From the NCBI GenBank assembly GCA_965227215.1, contig OZ245729.1, forward strand, positions 2,666,001 to 2,730,000: DNA of 64,000 bases, read 5' to 3'. The notes beneath the pieces were generated by a model. The model worked only from the letters and a program-made list of their open reading frames with translations. It was not told where the DNA came from and did no database searches. The position numbers were made by a program, and so were the translations under genes. Within the stretch, counting starts at the first letter, position 1, and each line of letters opens with the position of its first letter. Source of the stretch: Gracilimonas sp965227215 (lineage in GTDB: Bacteria > Bacteroidota > Rhodothermia > Balneolales > Balneolaceae). Positions 53,020 to 61,311 of the stretch are shown in pieces.

Positions 53020-54468
53020 ATGAGCACTATTGCCCACGAGAAGTACGAGGCGGTGATTGGCCTCGAAGTTCACGCCCAATTGTTAACGCAAAGTAAGGCT
53101 TTTGCCCCGGTTACTACCGAATATGGCGGAGCTCCCAATACTCAGGTTACCCCGCTTTGTTTAGGTCACCCCGGAACGCTGCCGGTGGTGAACGAAAACC
53201 TGGTTCGCTATATCATCAAAATGGGACTGGCTACGAATTGTGACGTGGCTGAAAAATCTATTTTTGCCCGAAAAAATTACTTCTATCCTGATCTTCCCAA
53301 AGGCTACCAGATTTCACAGTACGATACCCCTATTTGTTTTGACGGATTTGTGGATATCAGTCTGGAAGACTATGACAAACGCATCGGTCTTACCCGAATT
53401 CACATGGAGGAAGATGCAGGAAAGTCGATTCACGATCAGGACCCATATAATACCCTGGTAGATTTGAACCGGGCCGGAACACCACTTATAGAAATTGTAT
53501 CAGAACCGGATTTAAGAACGCCACAGGAAGCTTACGCTTACCTCTCCAAGATCAAGCAGATTGTACAGTACCTGGAAATCTGTGACGGTAATATGGAAGA
53601 GGGAAGTTTGCGTTGTGATGCAAACGTGTCGGTTCGTCCGCGAGGCCGGGAAAAATTCGGTACCCGTACTGAGCTCAAAAACATGAACTCGTTCCGAAAT
53701 GTAGAGAAGGCCATAGAGTATGAGATTTATCGTCAGATTGAACTGATTGAAGAGGGCGGGGAAGTGGTACAGCAAACCCGTTTGTGGGATACTTCCAAAA
53801 TGCAAACTCGCCCAATGCGTTCTAAGGAAGAAGCGCATGATTACCGCTATTTCCCCGAGCCGGATCTTCCTCCGATTATCGTGACAGATGAGATGCTGGA
53901 TGAAATCCGAGAAGAACTTCCCGAGCTGGCTGATGTACGCCGCAAGCGGTTCATGGACGAGTTCGGGATGAGCGAAGACGATGCGGTAACCATCACCGAC
54001 AGTCGGTATCTGGCCGATTATTACGAAGAAGTGGTAGAGCATCTTGGAAATCCTAAAGCCGCTTCCAATATTGTATTAAGTGAAGTGCTTCGGGTGCTGA
54101 ACGAACAGAGCATTGATATTCGCGAGTTTTCTATCTCAGCAAAACGGGTTTCCGATCTGGTTAAGCTGAAGGAAGAAGACAAAATTAATTCATCGGCCAT
54201 GCAGCAGATTTTTAATGCTATGCTGGATGAAGACAAAGAGCCGGAAACGTTGGCTAAAGAAATGAACCTGATACAGGTTTCCGATTCCGGTTTTCTCGAA
54301 CCTATTGTGGATGAAATCATAGACAACAATCCCGATGAGGTTGCACGTTATAAGGATGGTAAGAAGCAGTTGATTGGTTTTTTTGTAGGACAGGCAATGA
54401 AAGCGTCCCGAGGAAAAGCTAATCCTAAGTTGGTTAAAGATTTAATTTCAAAAAAATTAGACGACTGA
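53020..54468 (+). CDS. gatB: Aspartyl/glutamyl-tRNA amidotransferase subunit B
   Basis: The 482-residue protein has the GatB signature (YEAVIGLEVHAQLLTQSKAF, YFYPDLPKGYQISQYDTP, DLNRAGTPLIEIVSEPDLR) and the C-terminal YqeY-like domain ending KANPKLVKDLISKKL. It directs amidation of misacylated Asp-tRNA(Asn) or Glu-tRNA(Gln) with GatA and GatC, which are not in the window. It heads a unit with the next genes. Confidence 0.96.
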   Translation: MSTIAHEKYEAVIGLEVHAQLLTQSKAFAPVTTEYGGAPNTQVTPLCLGHPGTLPVVNENLVRYIIKMGLATNCDVAEKSIFARKNYFYPDLPKGYQISQYDTPICFDGFVDISLEDYDKRIGLTRIHMEEDAGKSIHDQDPYNTLVDLNRAGTPLIEIVSEPDLRTPQEAYAYLSKIKQIVQYLEICDGNMEEGSLRCDANVSVRPRGREKFGTRTELKNMNSFRNVEKAIEYEIYRQIELIEEGGEVVQQTRLWDTSKMQTRPMRSKEEAHDYRYFPEPDLPPIIVTDEMLDEIREELPELADVRRKRFMDEFGMSEDDAVTITDSRYLADYYEEVVEHLGNPKAASNIVLSEVLRVLNEQSIDIREFSISAKRVSDLVKLKEEDKINSSAMQQIFNAMLDEDKEPETLAKEMNLIQVSDSGFLEPIVDEIIDNNPDEVARYKDGKKQLIGFFVGQAMKASRGKANPKLVKDLISKKLDD

Positions 54469-54489
54469 AAATACAGTCATTAGGTTAAC

Positions 54490-55851
54490 ATGAGACATTT
54501 CGCACTTTATTCTACAGTTGCATTGGTATGGTTAATGGCCGCTTGCTCTAACGAGCCCCAAGAGTTGCAAACCGTTGTAAAAGGCACCTTTACCGTAGCT
54601 GATTCTATTGATAACAGTAATGACTTTTCAGGCATCGGAGTAACTATTGTAACCCGTGATTCTGCAAATGCAAAGGTTGACACGTTGTTCCACGAGCTTA
54701 CGAATGAAGCAGGAGCCTTTATGGGTGATGTTACTTTTCCTGAGAAGAGATACTACAGCATGATCATCAGCCGGAATGAGACTAATCTGGGTAATTTGGG
54801 AGTGATTTTGGCCGATGGCGATACCTTGACGGTTACCGGAGAGCTTCCGGGACTGAATCAAACATTAGAGCTTAGCTCCCGCGAACATGGGGCCATGGAA
54901 ACACTGGCTCGCGTAGATAGGGGGTTTCAACGAATAGGCGCTTTTGCCCGAAGCGGAGCCATACCTGATTCTCAGATCATTGACGAGGTGCAGAAATGGT
55001 CCGACCTGTACTGGGAAGTGTTTGAAAAGCATCAAAATACATTTGCAGCATATTTAGCGGCTGAGAAATCAGCTCAAATCTTAAGCAGCTTCAATCAACA
55101 GAAGATGTTAGAAAGAATTGATGCGGCCCTGCCTGAAGATTATATGGTATCGGTTGCATTGAGCTTGGCTAAACCATACATCGCGCAGGCCAAAGGCTTT
55201 GATGCAGCTTCCAATTACCTGGATTCACTGGTTCAGATCTCAAACAATGAATCGGTGAAGGAAGCCATTAAGCGGGATAAAATTATGATGTACTTCGACA
55301 GCTCCCGCGTAAAAGAAGCTAAGACACTGCTTACCAGCTATGAAAATCAATACACCGATTCCGGGTCAAAAAAATGGGCACGTCGTATACGTTACGACCT
55401 GAATTACCTTGCACCGGGTGTTCAAGCTCCTGATTTTTCATTTGTAACACTGGCCGGAGATACGGTGAGTAATAGCTCTTTGAATGGGGACGTATACATT
55501 TTGGAAATTTCACCTCTGGCAAATCCGGAGTACCAGAACGATTACGACCGAACCGTAATTATCCATGAGATTTATAAAAACTATGGGTTGAAGATTTTTA
55601 CTATTCCTCTGGATGAAAGCCCGCTTACCGTTGAGGGATTTTTTGAAGACCGCCGTAAGGTATGGTCGGTAGCTGAAATCGGCTCATTCGATGTGCAGGA
55701 TGTCATACAAAAATTCAACGTTGTCCAGGTGCCAACCCGGTTGCTGATTGACGAAAATGGAGTCCTGATCCGAAAGTATGAACGCGGCGAATTTGAAGAA
55801 GTGATTCAGGGATTGAACAAAGCATTTGATAACAGTAATTCACCAAGCTAA
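54490..55851 (+). CDS. TlpA-like thioredoxin-fold lipoprotein without CxxC
   Basis: The 453-residue protein has a lipobox MAAC (Cys about 19), a DUF4369-like N-terminal beta domain, a helical middle, and a C-terminal thioredoxin fold (about 305-445: APDFSFVTLAGDTVSNSSL, VPTRLLIDENGVLIRKYERG). Where TlpA has WCxxC this protein reads EISPLANPE, so both redox cysteines are missing and it cannot do thiol exchange. A binding or scaffold role is likely. It lies between gatB (21 bases) and tpiA (15 bases). Confidence 0.75.
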   Translation: MRHFALYSTVALVWLMAACSNEPQELQTVVKGTFTVADSIDNSNDFSGIGVTIVTRDSANAKVDTLFHELTNEAGAFMGDVTFPEKRYYSMIISRNETNLGNLGVILADGDTLTVTGELPGLNQTLELSSREHGAMETLARVDRGFQRIGAFARSGAIPDSQIIDEVQKWSDLYWEVFEKHQNTFAAYLAAEKSAQILSSFNQQKMLERIDAALPEDYMVSVALSLAKPYIAQAKGFDAASNYLDSLVQISNNESVKEAIKRDKIMMYFDSSRVKEAKTLLTSYENQYTDSGSKKWARRIRYDLNYLAPGVQAPDFSFVTLAGDTVSNSSLNGDVYILEISPLANPEYQNDYDRTVIIHEIYKNYGLKIFTIPLDESPLTVEGFFEDRRKVWSVAEIGSFDVQDVIQKFNVVQVPTRLLIDENGVLIRKYERGEFEEVIQGLNKAFDNSNSPS

Positions 55852-55866
55852 ACAAACACTCACACT

Positions 55867-56634
55867 ATGCGAAGATTTTTGATAGCCGGTAACTGGAAAA
55901 TGAATTGCGGTCCTTATGACGCAGCCGAACTGCTGGAAGGACTCAAAGAAAAGAAAGCAGAGGTAGACGAAAATGTAGATGTATTGGTTTGTCCTCCTTT
56001 TGTATCTATCGGCATGGCTGTGAATTATCTGCATGACACCGACATTCAGGTGGGAGCCCAAAACCTTCACTTTGAAGAAAACGGCGCCTACACCGGTGAG
56101 GTGAGTGGAAGCATGATCGCTGAAAGCGGATGTAATTACGTGATTATCGGTCACTCAGAACGCCGGCAGTATTTCGGGGAAACCGATACTACCGTAAATA
56201 AAAGATCCCACAAAGCGCTTGAGCATAAACTGGCTCCGATTATTTGTGTGGGTGAAAGCCTGGATCAAAGAAAATCCGATGAACATTTTCACCTGGTTAA
56301 AAATCAGGTTACGGCCGCTCTGTTTGATGTTTCGGAGGATGATGTGCTGGACGTTGTGATTGCATATGAGCCTATTTGGGCCATCGGCACCGGAGAAACA
56401 GCATCACCCGAGCAGGCACAGGAAATGCATGAACATATCCGAAAAGTAATTGCTGAATTGTACAGCGAAGACACGGCTGAGCGAATCAATATTCTGTATG
56501 GCGGCAGTATGAAGCCGGCTAATGCCAAAGAGCTGTTAAGTCAGCCCGATGTGGACGGCGGACTGATAGGCGGTGCCAGCCTCGATGTCGAGAGCTTCTC
56601 TGAAATTATTACTATTGCTGAAGAACTTTCCTGA
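55867..56634 (+). CDS. tpiA: Triosephosphate isomerase
   Basis: The 255-residue TIM barrel has the N-terminal GNWKMN (K11), IIGHSERR (catalytic His), and YEPIWAIGTG (catalytic Glu) with the phosphate-binding loop GGSMKPANA and GGLIGGASL. It interconverts DHAP and G3P. purD follows after 3 bases. Confidence 0.97.
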   Translation: MRRFLIAGNWKMNCGPYDAAELLEGLKEKKAEVDENVDVLVCPPFVSIGMAVNYLHDTDIQVGAQNLHFEENGAYTGEVSGSMIAESGCNYVIIGHSERRQYFGETDTTVNKRSHKALEHKLAPIICVGESLDQRKSDEHFHLVKNQVTAALFDVSEDDVLDVVIAYEPIWAIGTGETASPEQAQEMHEHIRKVIAELYSEDTAERINILYGGSMKPANAKELLSQPDVDGGLIGGASLDVESFSEIITIAEELS

Positions 56635-56637
56635 GCC

Positions 56638-57915
56638 ATGAAATACAACGTTCTGTTACTCGGAAGTGGTGGACGTGAACATGCACTGGCATGGGCTATT
56701 GCTCAATCACCATCGCTAAATAAGCTATTTATAGCTCCCGGAAATCCCGGAACTGCAGAAGTGGGAGAGAACACAGGTCTTTCTATCAGCGACTTTGATC
56801 AGGTGTGGGATTTTATCCAGGCCAATGATATCAACCTAACCGTTGTTGGACCCGAACAGCCCCTGGTAGATGGAATTGCCAATTTTTTGGAGATGAAGAA
56901 TCATCCGGTTTTTGGTCCGAAACTGCAGGCGGCCATGCTGGAGGGAAGTAAAGAATTTGCCAAGGAATTTATGCAGCGGCATAACATCCCGACAGCTGCT
57001 TATAGAGTATTCGATCAGGACAATTTTGACGAAGCAGCCGATTACATCAAAGAGCAGGGCACCTACCCGGTGGTGCTAAAAGCGGATGGATTGGCCGGTG
57101 GAAAAGGGGTATTCATCCCCGAAACCGAAGCCGAGGCGATGGACGTGCTGGAAGAATTGAAAACCAGTAATTCCCTGAAAGATGCAGCCAGCCGATTGGT
57201 GATTGAAGAATTTATGATTGGGGAAGAGGCCTCGGTTTTTGCTATTTCTGATGGGGAGTCCTACAAAGTAATTGGAAATGCCCAAGATCATAAACGCATC
57301 GGAGAAGGTGATACCGGATTAAATACCGGAGGAATGGGAGCTTATTCTCCTGCCCCCGTGGTATCAACCGGAATGATGGATCGGGTTGAACGGGAAATCA
57401 TTGAGCCGACCATTTCAGGGATGAAAGAGGAAGGAAATCCCTATGCCGGAATACTATACTGTGGGTTGATGATCACAAAAGAGGGCCCCAAAGTGGTAGA
57501 GTATAACTGCCGTTTCGGTGACCCGGAATGTCAGGTGATACTGCCCCGCCTAAAGGCCGATATGCTGGAAGTGATCGTAGCGTGCACCGAATCTAAACTC
57601 GATTCCGTTTCTATTGAATTTGACGATGAAGTTAAATGCTGTGTGGTGCTGGCCTCAGGCGGGTATCCGGAATCTTATGAAAAAGGAAAAGTGATTACCG
57701 GGCTGGATGACATTGATAATGCCCTTCTATTTCACGCCGGTACCAAAACCGAAGGTAATCAGATTCTGACCAACGGTGGACGGGTACTGAATGTGGTGGG
57801 CTCGGGCAAAGATCTGCAATCAGCTATTGATAACACCTATGCTGAGGTAGAGAAAATAGCTTTTGACAAAGCCTACTACCGAAGCGATATTGGGGCGAAA
57901 GGCCTCAAACATTAG
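56638..57915 (+). CDS. purD: Phosphoribosylamine-glycine ligase
   Basis: The 425-residue ATP-grasp enzyme has LGSGGREHALAWA at the N-terminus, KADGLAGGKGV, NTGGMGAYSPAP and EYNCRFGDPECQ. It catalyses the second step of purine synthesis (PRA plus glycine to GAR). Grouping with tpiA, gatB and a lipoprotein is housekeeping-type and not a purine operon. Confidence 0.97.
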   Translation: MKYNVLLLGSGGREHALAWAIAQSPSLNKLFIAPGNPGTAEVGENTGLSISDFDQVWDFIQANDINLTVVGPEQPLVDGIANFLEMKNHPVFGPKLQAAMLEGSKEFAKEFMQRHNIPTAAYRVFDQDNFDEAADYIKEQGTYPVVLKADGLAGGKGVFIPETEAEAMDVLEELKTSNSLKDAASRLVIEEFMIGEEASVFAISDGESYKVIGNAQDHKRIGEGDTGLNTGGMGAYSPAPVVSTGMMDRVEREIIEPTISGMKEEGNPYAGILYCGLMITKEGPKVVEYNCRFGDPECQVILPRLKADMLEVIVACTESKLDSVSIEFDDEVKCCVVLASGGYPESYEKGKVITGLDDIDNALLFHAGTKTEGNQILTNGGRVLNVVGSGKDLQSAIDNTYAEVEKIAFDKAYYRSDIGAKGLKH

Positions 57916-57917
57916 TA

Positions 57918-58064
57918 CATTGAATATCGAACATCCAACATTGAATACAGATCTGGTTTCAATCCGGGATGTGATTCAGTTTTCTTTATCTTACCGCTCG
58001 TTCCGACCCCTCTGTGTAGTAAAGAACTTCTGCCACTCGTTCCGAAAGCTCTGCGTCGGAACGA
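57918..58064. repeat. Repeat-rich gap: direct repeat and 9-bp hairpin
   Basis: Between purD and the propeller gene are: a direct repeat of acattgaata (57918 and 57943 areas); two diverged copies of a 27-base unit beginning ccgctcgttccga and ccactcgttccga (about 57994 and 58033); and within the second a perfect hairpin, 58037-58045 with 58056-58064 around a 10-base loop. These look like degenerate dispersed repeats; they shorten the true start of the next gene. Confidence 0.55.
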
Positions 58065-58081
58065 ACTCCTCTAAGGCTTTC

Positions 58082-58888
58082 ATGGTAATTCTTGCAATAA
58101 CTTTCCTCCATTGCAAACCATTACAAGCGCAGTCAATAAAACAAATCCGCTCAAGTCTCGACAACGCCACCTCTTTGTATGTTACTCAAAACTCAATCTA
58201 TATAGTTGAGCAGGGCAAAGACCGGGTACTAAAACTAGATCACGACGGAAAATTATTGGATACCATCGGAGGAAAAGGAGACGGTAATTACGAATTCAGC
58301 AAGCCGGTGGATGTGGATGCTACAAACGGATTAAAAGTTTTTGTCACCGATTACAACAATCGCCGGGTACAGGTTTTTGACCGGCGTGGACAGTATCTTA
58401 GTAGTATTTCCCCCAGCGATGCATTTAGAAATAACCGCCCCTATAATCCAACTCAGGTGGCTGTTAATGGATTAGGGGAAGTATTTTTTGTGGATGAGGC
58501 TGAGAATTATATTCGTCGTTTTGACCTTGATTCCAATTTACTGGACGAGTTTCGAATTCCATCAGAGGTGAAATCAGTGAATGAAATGAATGTAACCTCT
58601 CGTCAAATTTTAATCCTCGATAGAAAATCGGAAACCATTCATCGACTGTCATTGAATGGGAATTACGAAGGGTTTTATCCTGCAGAAGGAGTGAAGGCTC
58701 TTTTCGCTACCGAATCAGGAATCTGGAAAGCCTATCTAAATCATATTGAATTTGAAAGCCGTTCAAAGCAGAAGCAAAGCTTTTCTTTTAGCTCCGGAGT
58801 TGAGGCTGTAGATATGCATGCGTTGGAAGGAGTGGTTTTTATTCTAAGCTCTGGAGATTTATATAAAATTCGTATTTCTGAATCATGA
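58082..58888 (+). CDS. NHL-type six-bladed propeller protein, secreted
   Basis: The 268-residue protein has a short signal peptide or lipobox-like start (MVILAITFLHCKPLQA) and NHL-type repeats (VDVDATNGLKVFVTDYNNRRVQVFDRRGQ). The frame is open to 57863, but that stretch crosses the repeat elements, so ATG 58082 is preferred. It overlaps luxE by 4 bases (ATGA), so it is coupled to it. Its role there is unknown. Confidence 0.7.
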   Translation: MVILAITFLHCKPLQAQSIKQIRSSLDNATSLYVTQNSIYIVEQGKDRVLKLDHDGKLLDTIGGKGDGNYEFSKPVDVDATNGLKVFVTDYNNRRVQVFDRRGQYLSSISPSDAFRNNRPYNPTQVAVNGLGEVFFVDEAENYIRRFDLDSNLLDEFRIPSEVKSVNEMNVTSRQILILDRKSETIHRLSLNGNYEGFYPAEGVKALFATESGIWKAYLNHIEFESRSKQKQSFSFSSGVEAVDMHALEGVVFILSSGDLYKIRISES

Positions 58889-59880
58889 TAACTGCGGAAG
58901 AAATTTTTGATACTGGAATTCCTTTTGAAAAAAAGGCGCTTCAGGTCTTTGAATTTCAACGAAACAACAACCCGGTCTATAAACGGTTTTGCGACGCACT
59001 AAAAATCGGTGATGTTAACACTATTGATGACATACCCCTGCTACCCATACAGGCCTTCAAAGATGCCGAAGTGCTCACTGCTTCTGATAATTCAAAATTC
59101 AGAATTCAAAATTTAGAATTTCTAAGCAGTGGCACTTCTGGTATGAGCCGAAGCAAGCATATTGTTCCCAATCCGGAGTTATATCGGCAGTCAATTATCC
59201 GGGGAATGAAGCACTTCTATGAGCTGGACAATTATGTGATTTGGGCATACACGCCGGGTTATAGTGACAATCCGAACTCATCCCTTATCTGGATGCTGAA
59301 TGCACTAATTGAACGTGAAGAAACCGGATTGAGTCGGTTTCTGGATCTTGGTCAACCGATAGATCAAAATCAGTTAAATAAAGTCAAAAACTCGGGAAAG
59401 AAACTGATGCTGTTTGGAGCGGCATTTGGCTTGTTGGACATATTGGAGAAGGGTGAAATACAGCTTCCGAAAGATTCGGTGATCCTGGAAACGGGCGGTA
59501 TGAAAACGCATCGGCGGGAAATTACCAAAGCTGCTTTGCATGAAAAACTGGCATCAGGATTTGGCTTAGTAAAGTCACAGGTTAACTCCGAATATGGAAT
59601 GGCCGAATTGCTTAGTCAGGCTTACAGTCAGGAAGGAGAATGGTTTAAGTGTGTACCGTGGATGAAAGTGAGTATTCGAAATCCCAAAAATCCGATGCAA
59701 GAAATAGAATATGGTGAAGAGGGGTTAATCGGGGTAATGGATTTGGCGAACCTCTATTCCTGTTCCTTTATTTTAACCGGTGATAAAGGTCTGCAGCGAG
59801 AAGATGGAAAGTTCCGGGTGCTTGGTCGGTGGAATCCCGGAAACCTGCGGGGCTGTAACTTTTTAATAGATCAGGATTGA
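58885..59880 (+). CDS. LuxE-family acyl-protein synthetase/acyltransferase
   Basis: The 331-residue protein matches LuxE/PaaK-like adenylate-forming enzymes: LSSGTSGMSRSKH is the ATP-binding P-loop, LGAAFGLLDIL and LETGGMKTHRREITK are conserved, and VNSEYGMAELLSQAY is the adenylation signature. In luminous bacteria LuxE activates a fatty acid for LuxC. Here it is immediately followed by a LuxC homologue with no gap. Confidence 0.85.
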   Translation: MITAEEIFDTGIPFEKKALQVFEFQRNNNPVYKRFCDALKIGDVNTIDDIPLLPIQAFKDAEVLTASDNSKFRIQNLEFLSSGTSGMSRSKHIVPNPELYRQSIIRGMKHFYELDNYVIWAYTPGYSDNPNSSLIWMLNALIEREETGLSRFLDLGQPIDQNQLNKVKNSGKKLMLFGAAFGLLDILEKGEIQLPKDSVILETGGMKTHRREITKAALHEKLASGFGLVKSQVNSEYGMAELLSQAYSQEGEWFKCVPWMKVSIRNPKNPMQEIEYGEEGLIGVMDLANLYSCSFILTGDKGLQREDGKFRVLGRWNPGNLRGCNFLIDQD

Positions 59881-60936
59881 ATGAGCTGGCTAAAAAAACA
59901 AACCGAATACGTCAAACAAACTGCAGATAAATGGCTCAACCCTGAAAACTACGCATTACTGGAAGCCATACAGAAAACCGTGGATGAAGGGTTATTCAGT
60001 CGGCAAGACATTGAATTCCAGCTTTCCGTGTTAAGAGAAAACATGCAAAATAATGAAATTGAGCAGTGGGTAAACCGGTCAGGATTGAATGATCGGCAAC
60101 ATGCAAAAGGCAAAAAAGTGCTGTGCCTGCACGCCGGTAATTTACCGCTTGTGGGATTTCAAACCGCTTTGGGTACGATCCTCTCCGGGGCGGATTATTA
60201 TGGTAAACTCTCCCGAAAAGACCCGTACTTGCTTGGGGCATTTTTAGATGAAATATCCAAGGCAGGTTTGGATCAGCACATTCAGTATTCCACTGATTTG
60301 AACGACTTCAAAGATGTGAGGGCAGATAATGTTGTATTTGCAGGATCAGAAGCATCGGTTCCTGAAGTAAAAGAAAAAGTACAGAAACTAAAGGCGGCAA
60401 ATAATGAAGCGGAGTACATCATCCGCACGGCCAAGTTCTCAATAGCTTATCTGGATGGATGGAACGAGACGGTAAAACAAGATCTGGTTGAAGCCATGCT
60501 GAGGTACGGCGGTAAAGGATGTCGGTCAGTAGCCGTAGTGGTAGCTAACTCCGGCTTGGAAGAAGTAAAAAAAGAACTTACCGATGCCATAAAAGAATTC
60601 TGGAGTGATAACCCTCAGCACCTTAAACCGGCTCCGGGTTTGCGATATCAATACGCGTATAACAAAGCCATACAAAGAAAGCAGCTTTGGCTGGAAGATT
60701 TCCTGATACAGGAGTCTGAAGAACGGCCGAAAACAGATTTTTCGGTGAACTGGATAATAGGTGGAGAGGAGAAAGTCAGGCAGTTAAAAACTCAAATCGG
60801 GAAGAAGGTACAATCGGTATATACCGTTGGTAAAGAAATTGATGGGATAGAAACGGAAGAATTGAAGAGGGCTCAACGACCACCACTTTGGTGGAAGCCG
60901 GATGAGGTGGATGTGATAGAAGAACTAATTAAGTAA
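59881..60936 (+). CDS. LuxC-family acyl-CoA/acyl-protein reductase
   Basis: The 351-residue aldehyde-dehydrogenase-fold protein has HAGNLPLVGFQTALGTILSG and the catalytic cysteine C214 in GGKGCRSVAV. LuxC reduces activated fatty acyl groups to aldehydes. It starts right after the luxE stop. luxAB luciferase genes are absent, so the aldehyde product is likely used otherwise. The last 19 bases of its 3' region (60886-60904) recur at 61270. Confidence 0.87.
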   Translation: MSWLKKQTEYVKQTADKWLNPENYALLEAIQKTVDEGLFSRQDIEFQLSVLRENMQNNEIEQWVNRSGLNDRQHAKGKKVLCLHAGNLPLVGFQTALGTILSGADYYGKLSRKDPYLLGAFLDEISKAGLDQHIQYSTDLNDFKDVRADNVVFAGSEASVPEVKEKVQKLKAANNEAEYIIRTAKFSIAYLDGWNETVKQDLVEAMLRYGGKGCRSVAVVVANSGLEEVKKELTDAIKEFWSDNPQHLKPAPGLRYQYAYNKAIQRKQLWLEDFLIQESEERPKTDFSVNWIIGGEEKVRQLKTQIGKKVQSVYTVGKEIDGIETEELKRAQRPPLWWKPDEVDVIEELIK

Positions 60937-61288
60937 ATCCCACACATCCCATAAATCAGGGTTCAAAGTGCTCTGAACCGTGATTAGAAGGATTATCTGA
61001 TTACCGGGATTATTTACTTCATTCCTTCTATATAATCCCCAAACTTCCAGTCGGATATAAAGTCTTTGCTCAATTCCTGATTAGTCAGCAAGGCTTTAAC
61101 CATAGCGACGGGAATGCTGCTATTTTGGAGGATGGTGTCATGAAATTCCTTTTCCGTCATTTGGCCGGATTCCACGAGTTCCTGTCGAAGCGAATAAAAC
61201 TGCATAGCCCGTGACAAAGAAATAGCAGGGTTAGAGACGGAAAAGTTGGTTAAAGCACAATGCACAAATCTTTGGTGGAAGCCGGATG
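60886..61288. repeat. 19-bp direct repeat of the luxC 3' end flanking a gene remnant
   Basis: The 19 bases ctttggtggaagccggatg are at 60886-60904 (inside luxC) and 61270-61288, 384 bases apart. In both copies the luxC frame reads LWWKPD. Between them lie luxC's last codons, a hairpin (60960-60965 with 60974-60979), and a minus-strand fragment of another gene. This suggests a duplication or recombination between two luxC-like 3' ends. Confidence 0.7.
61014..61265 (-). pseudogene. C-terminal remnant of a DUF885-like protein
   Basis: The frame gives up to 83 residues with no credible start (first codon GTG; upstream it is open only to a stop at 61302). The sequence, SRAMQFYSLRQELVESGQ then EKEFHDTILQNSSIPVAMV, resembles the C-terminal helix and EFHD...L(x)3P segment of DUF885 proteins, which are normally about 500-600 residues. 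The N-terminal 80 percent is missing. Its 5' side abuts the luxC-derived repeat. I take it as a broken gene. Confidence 0.55.
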
Positions 61289-61311
61289 GGATAGGTATTT
61301 TTTAGATGTCA

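Noticed and set aside
57863..58081. Upstream extension of the propeller protein
   Set aside because: It overlaps the purD end and passes through repeat elements; a signal-like start at 58082 is better.
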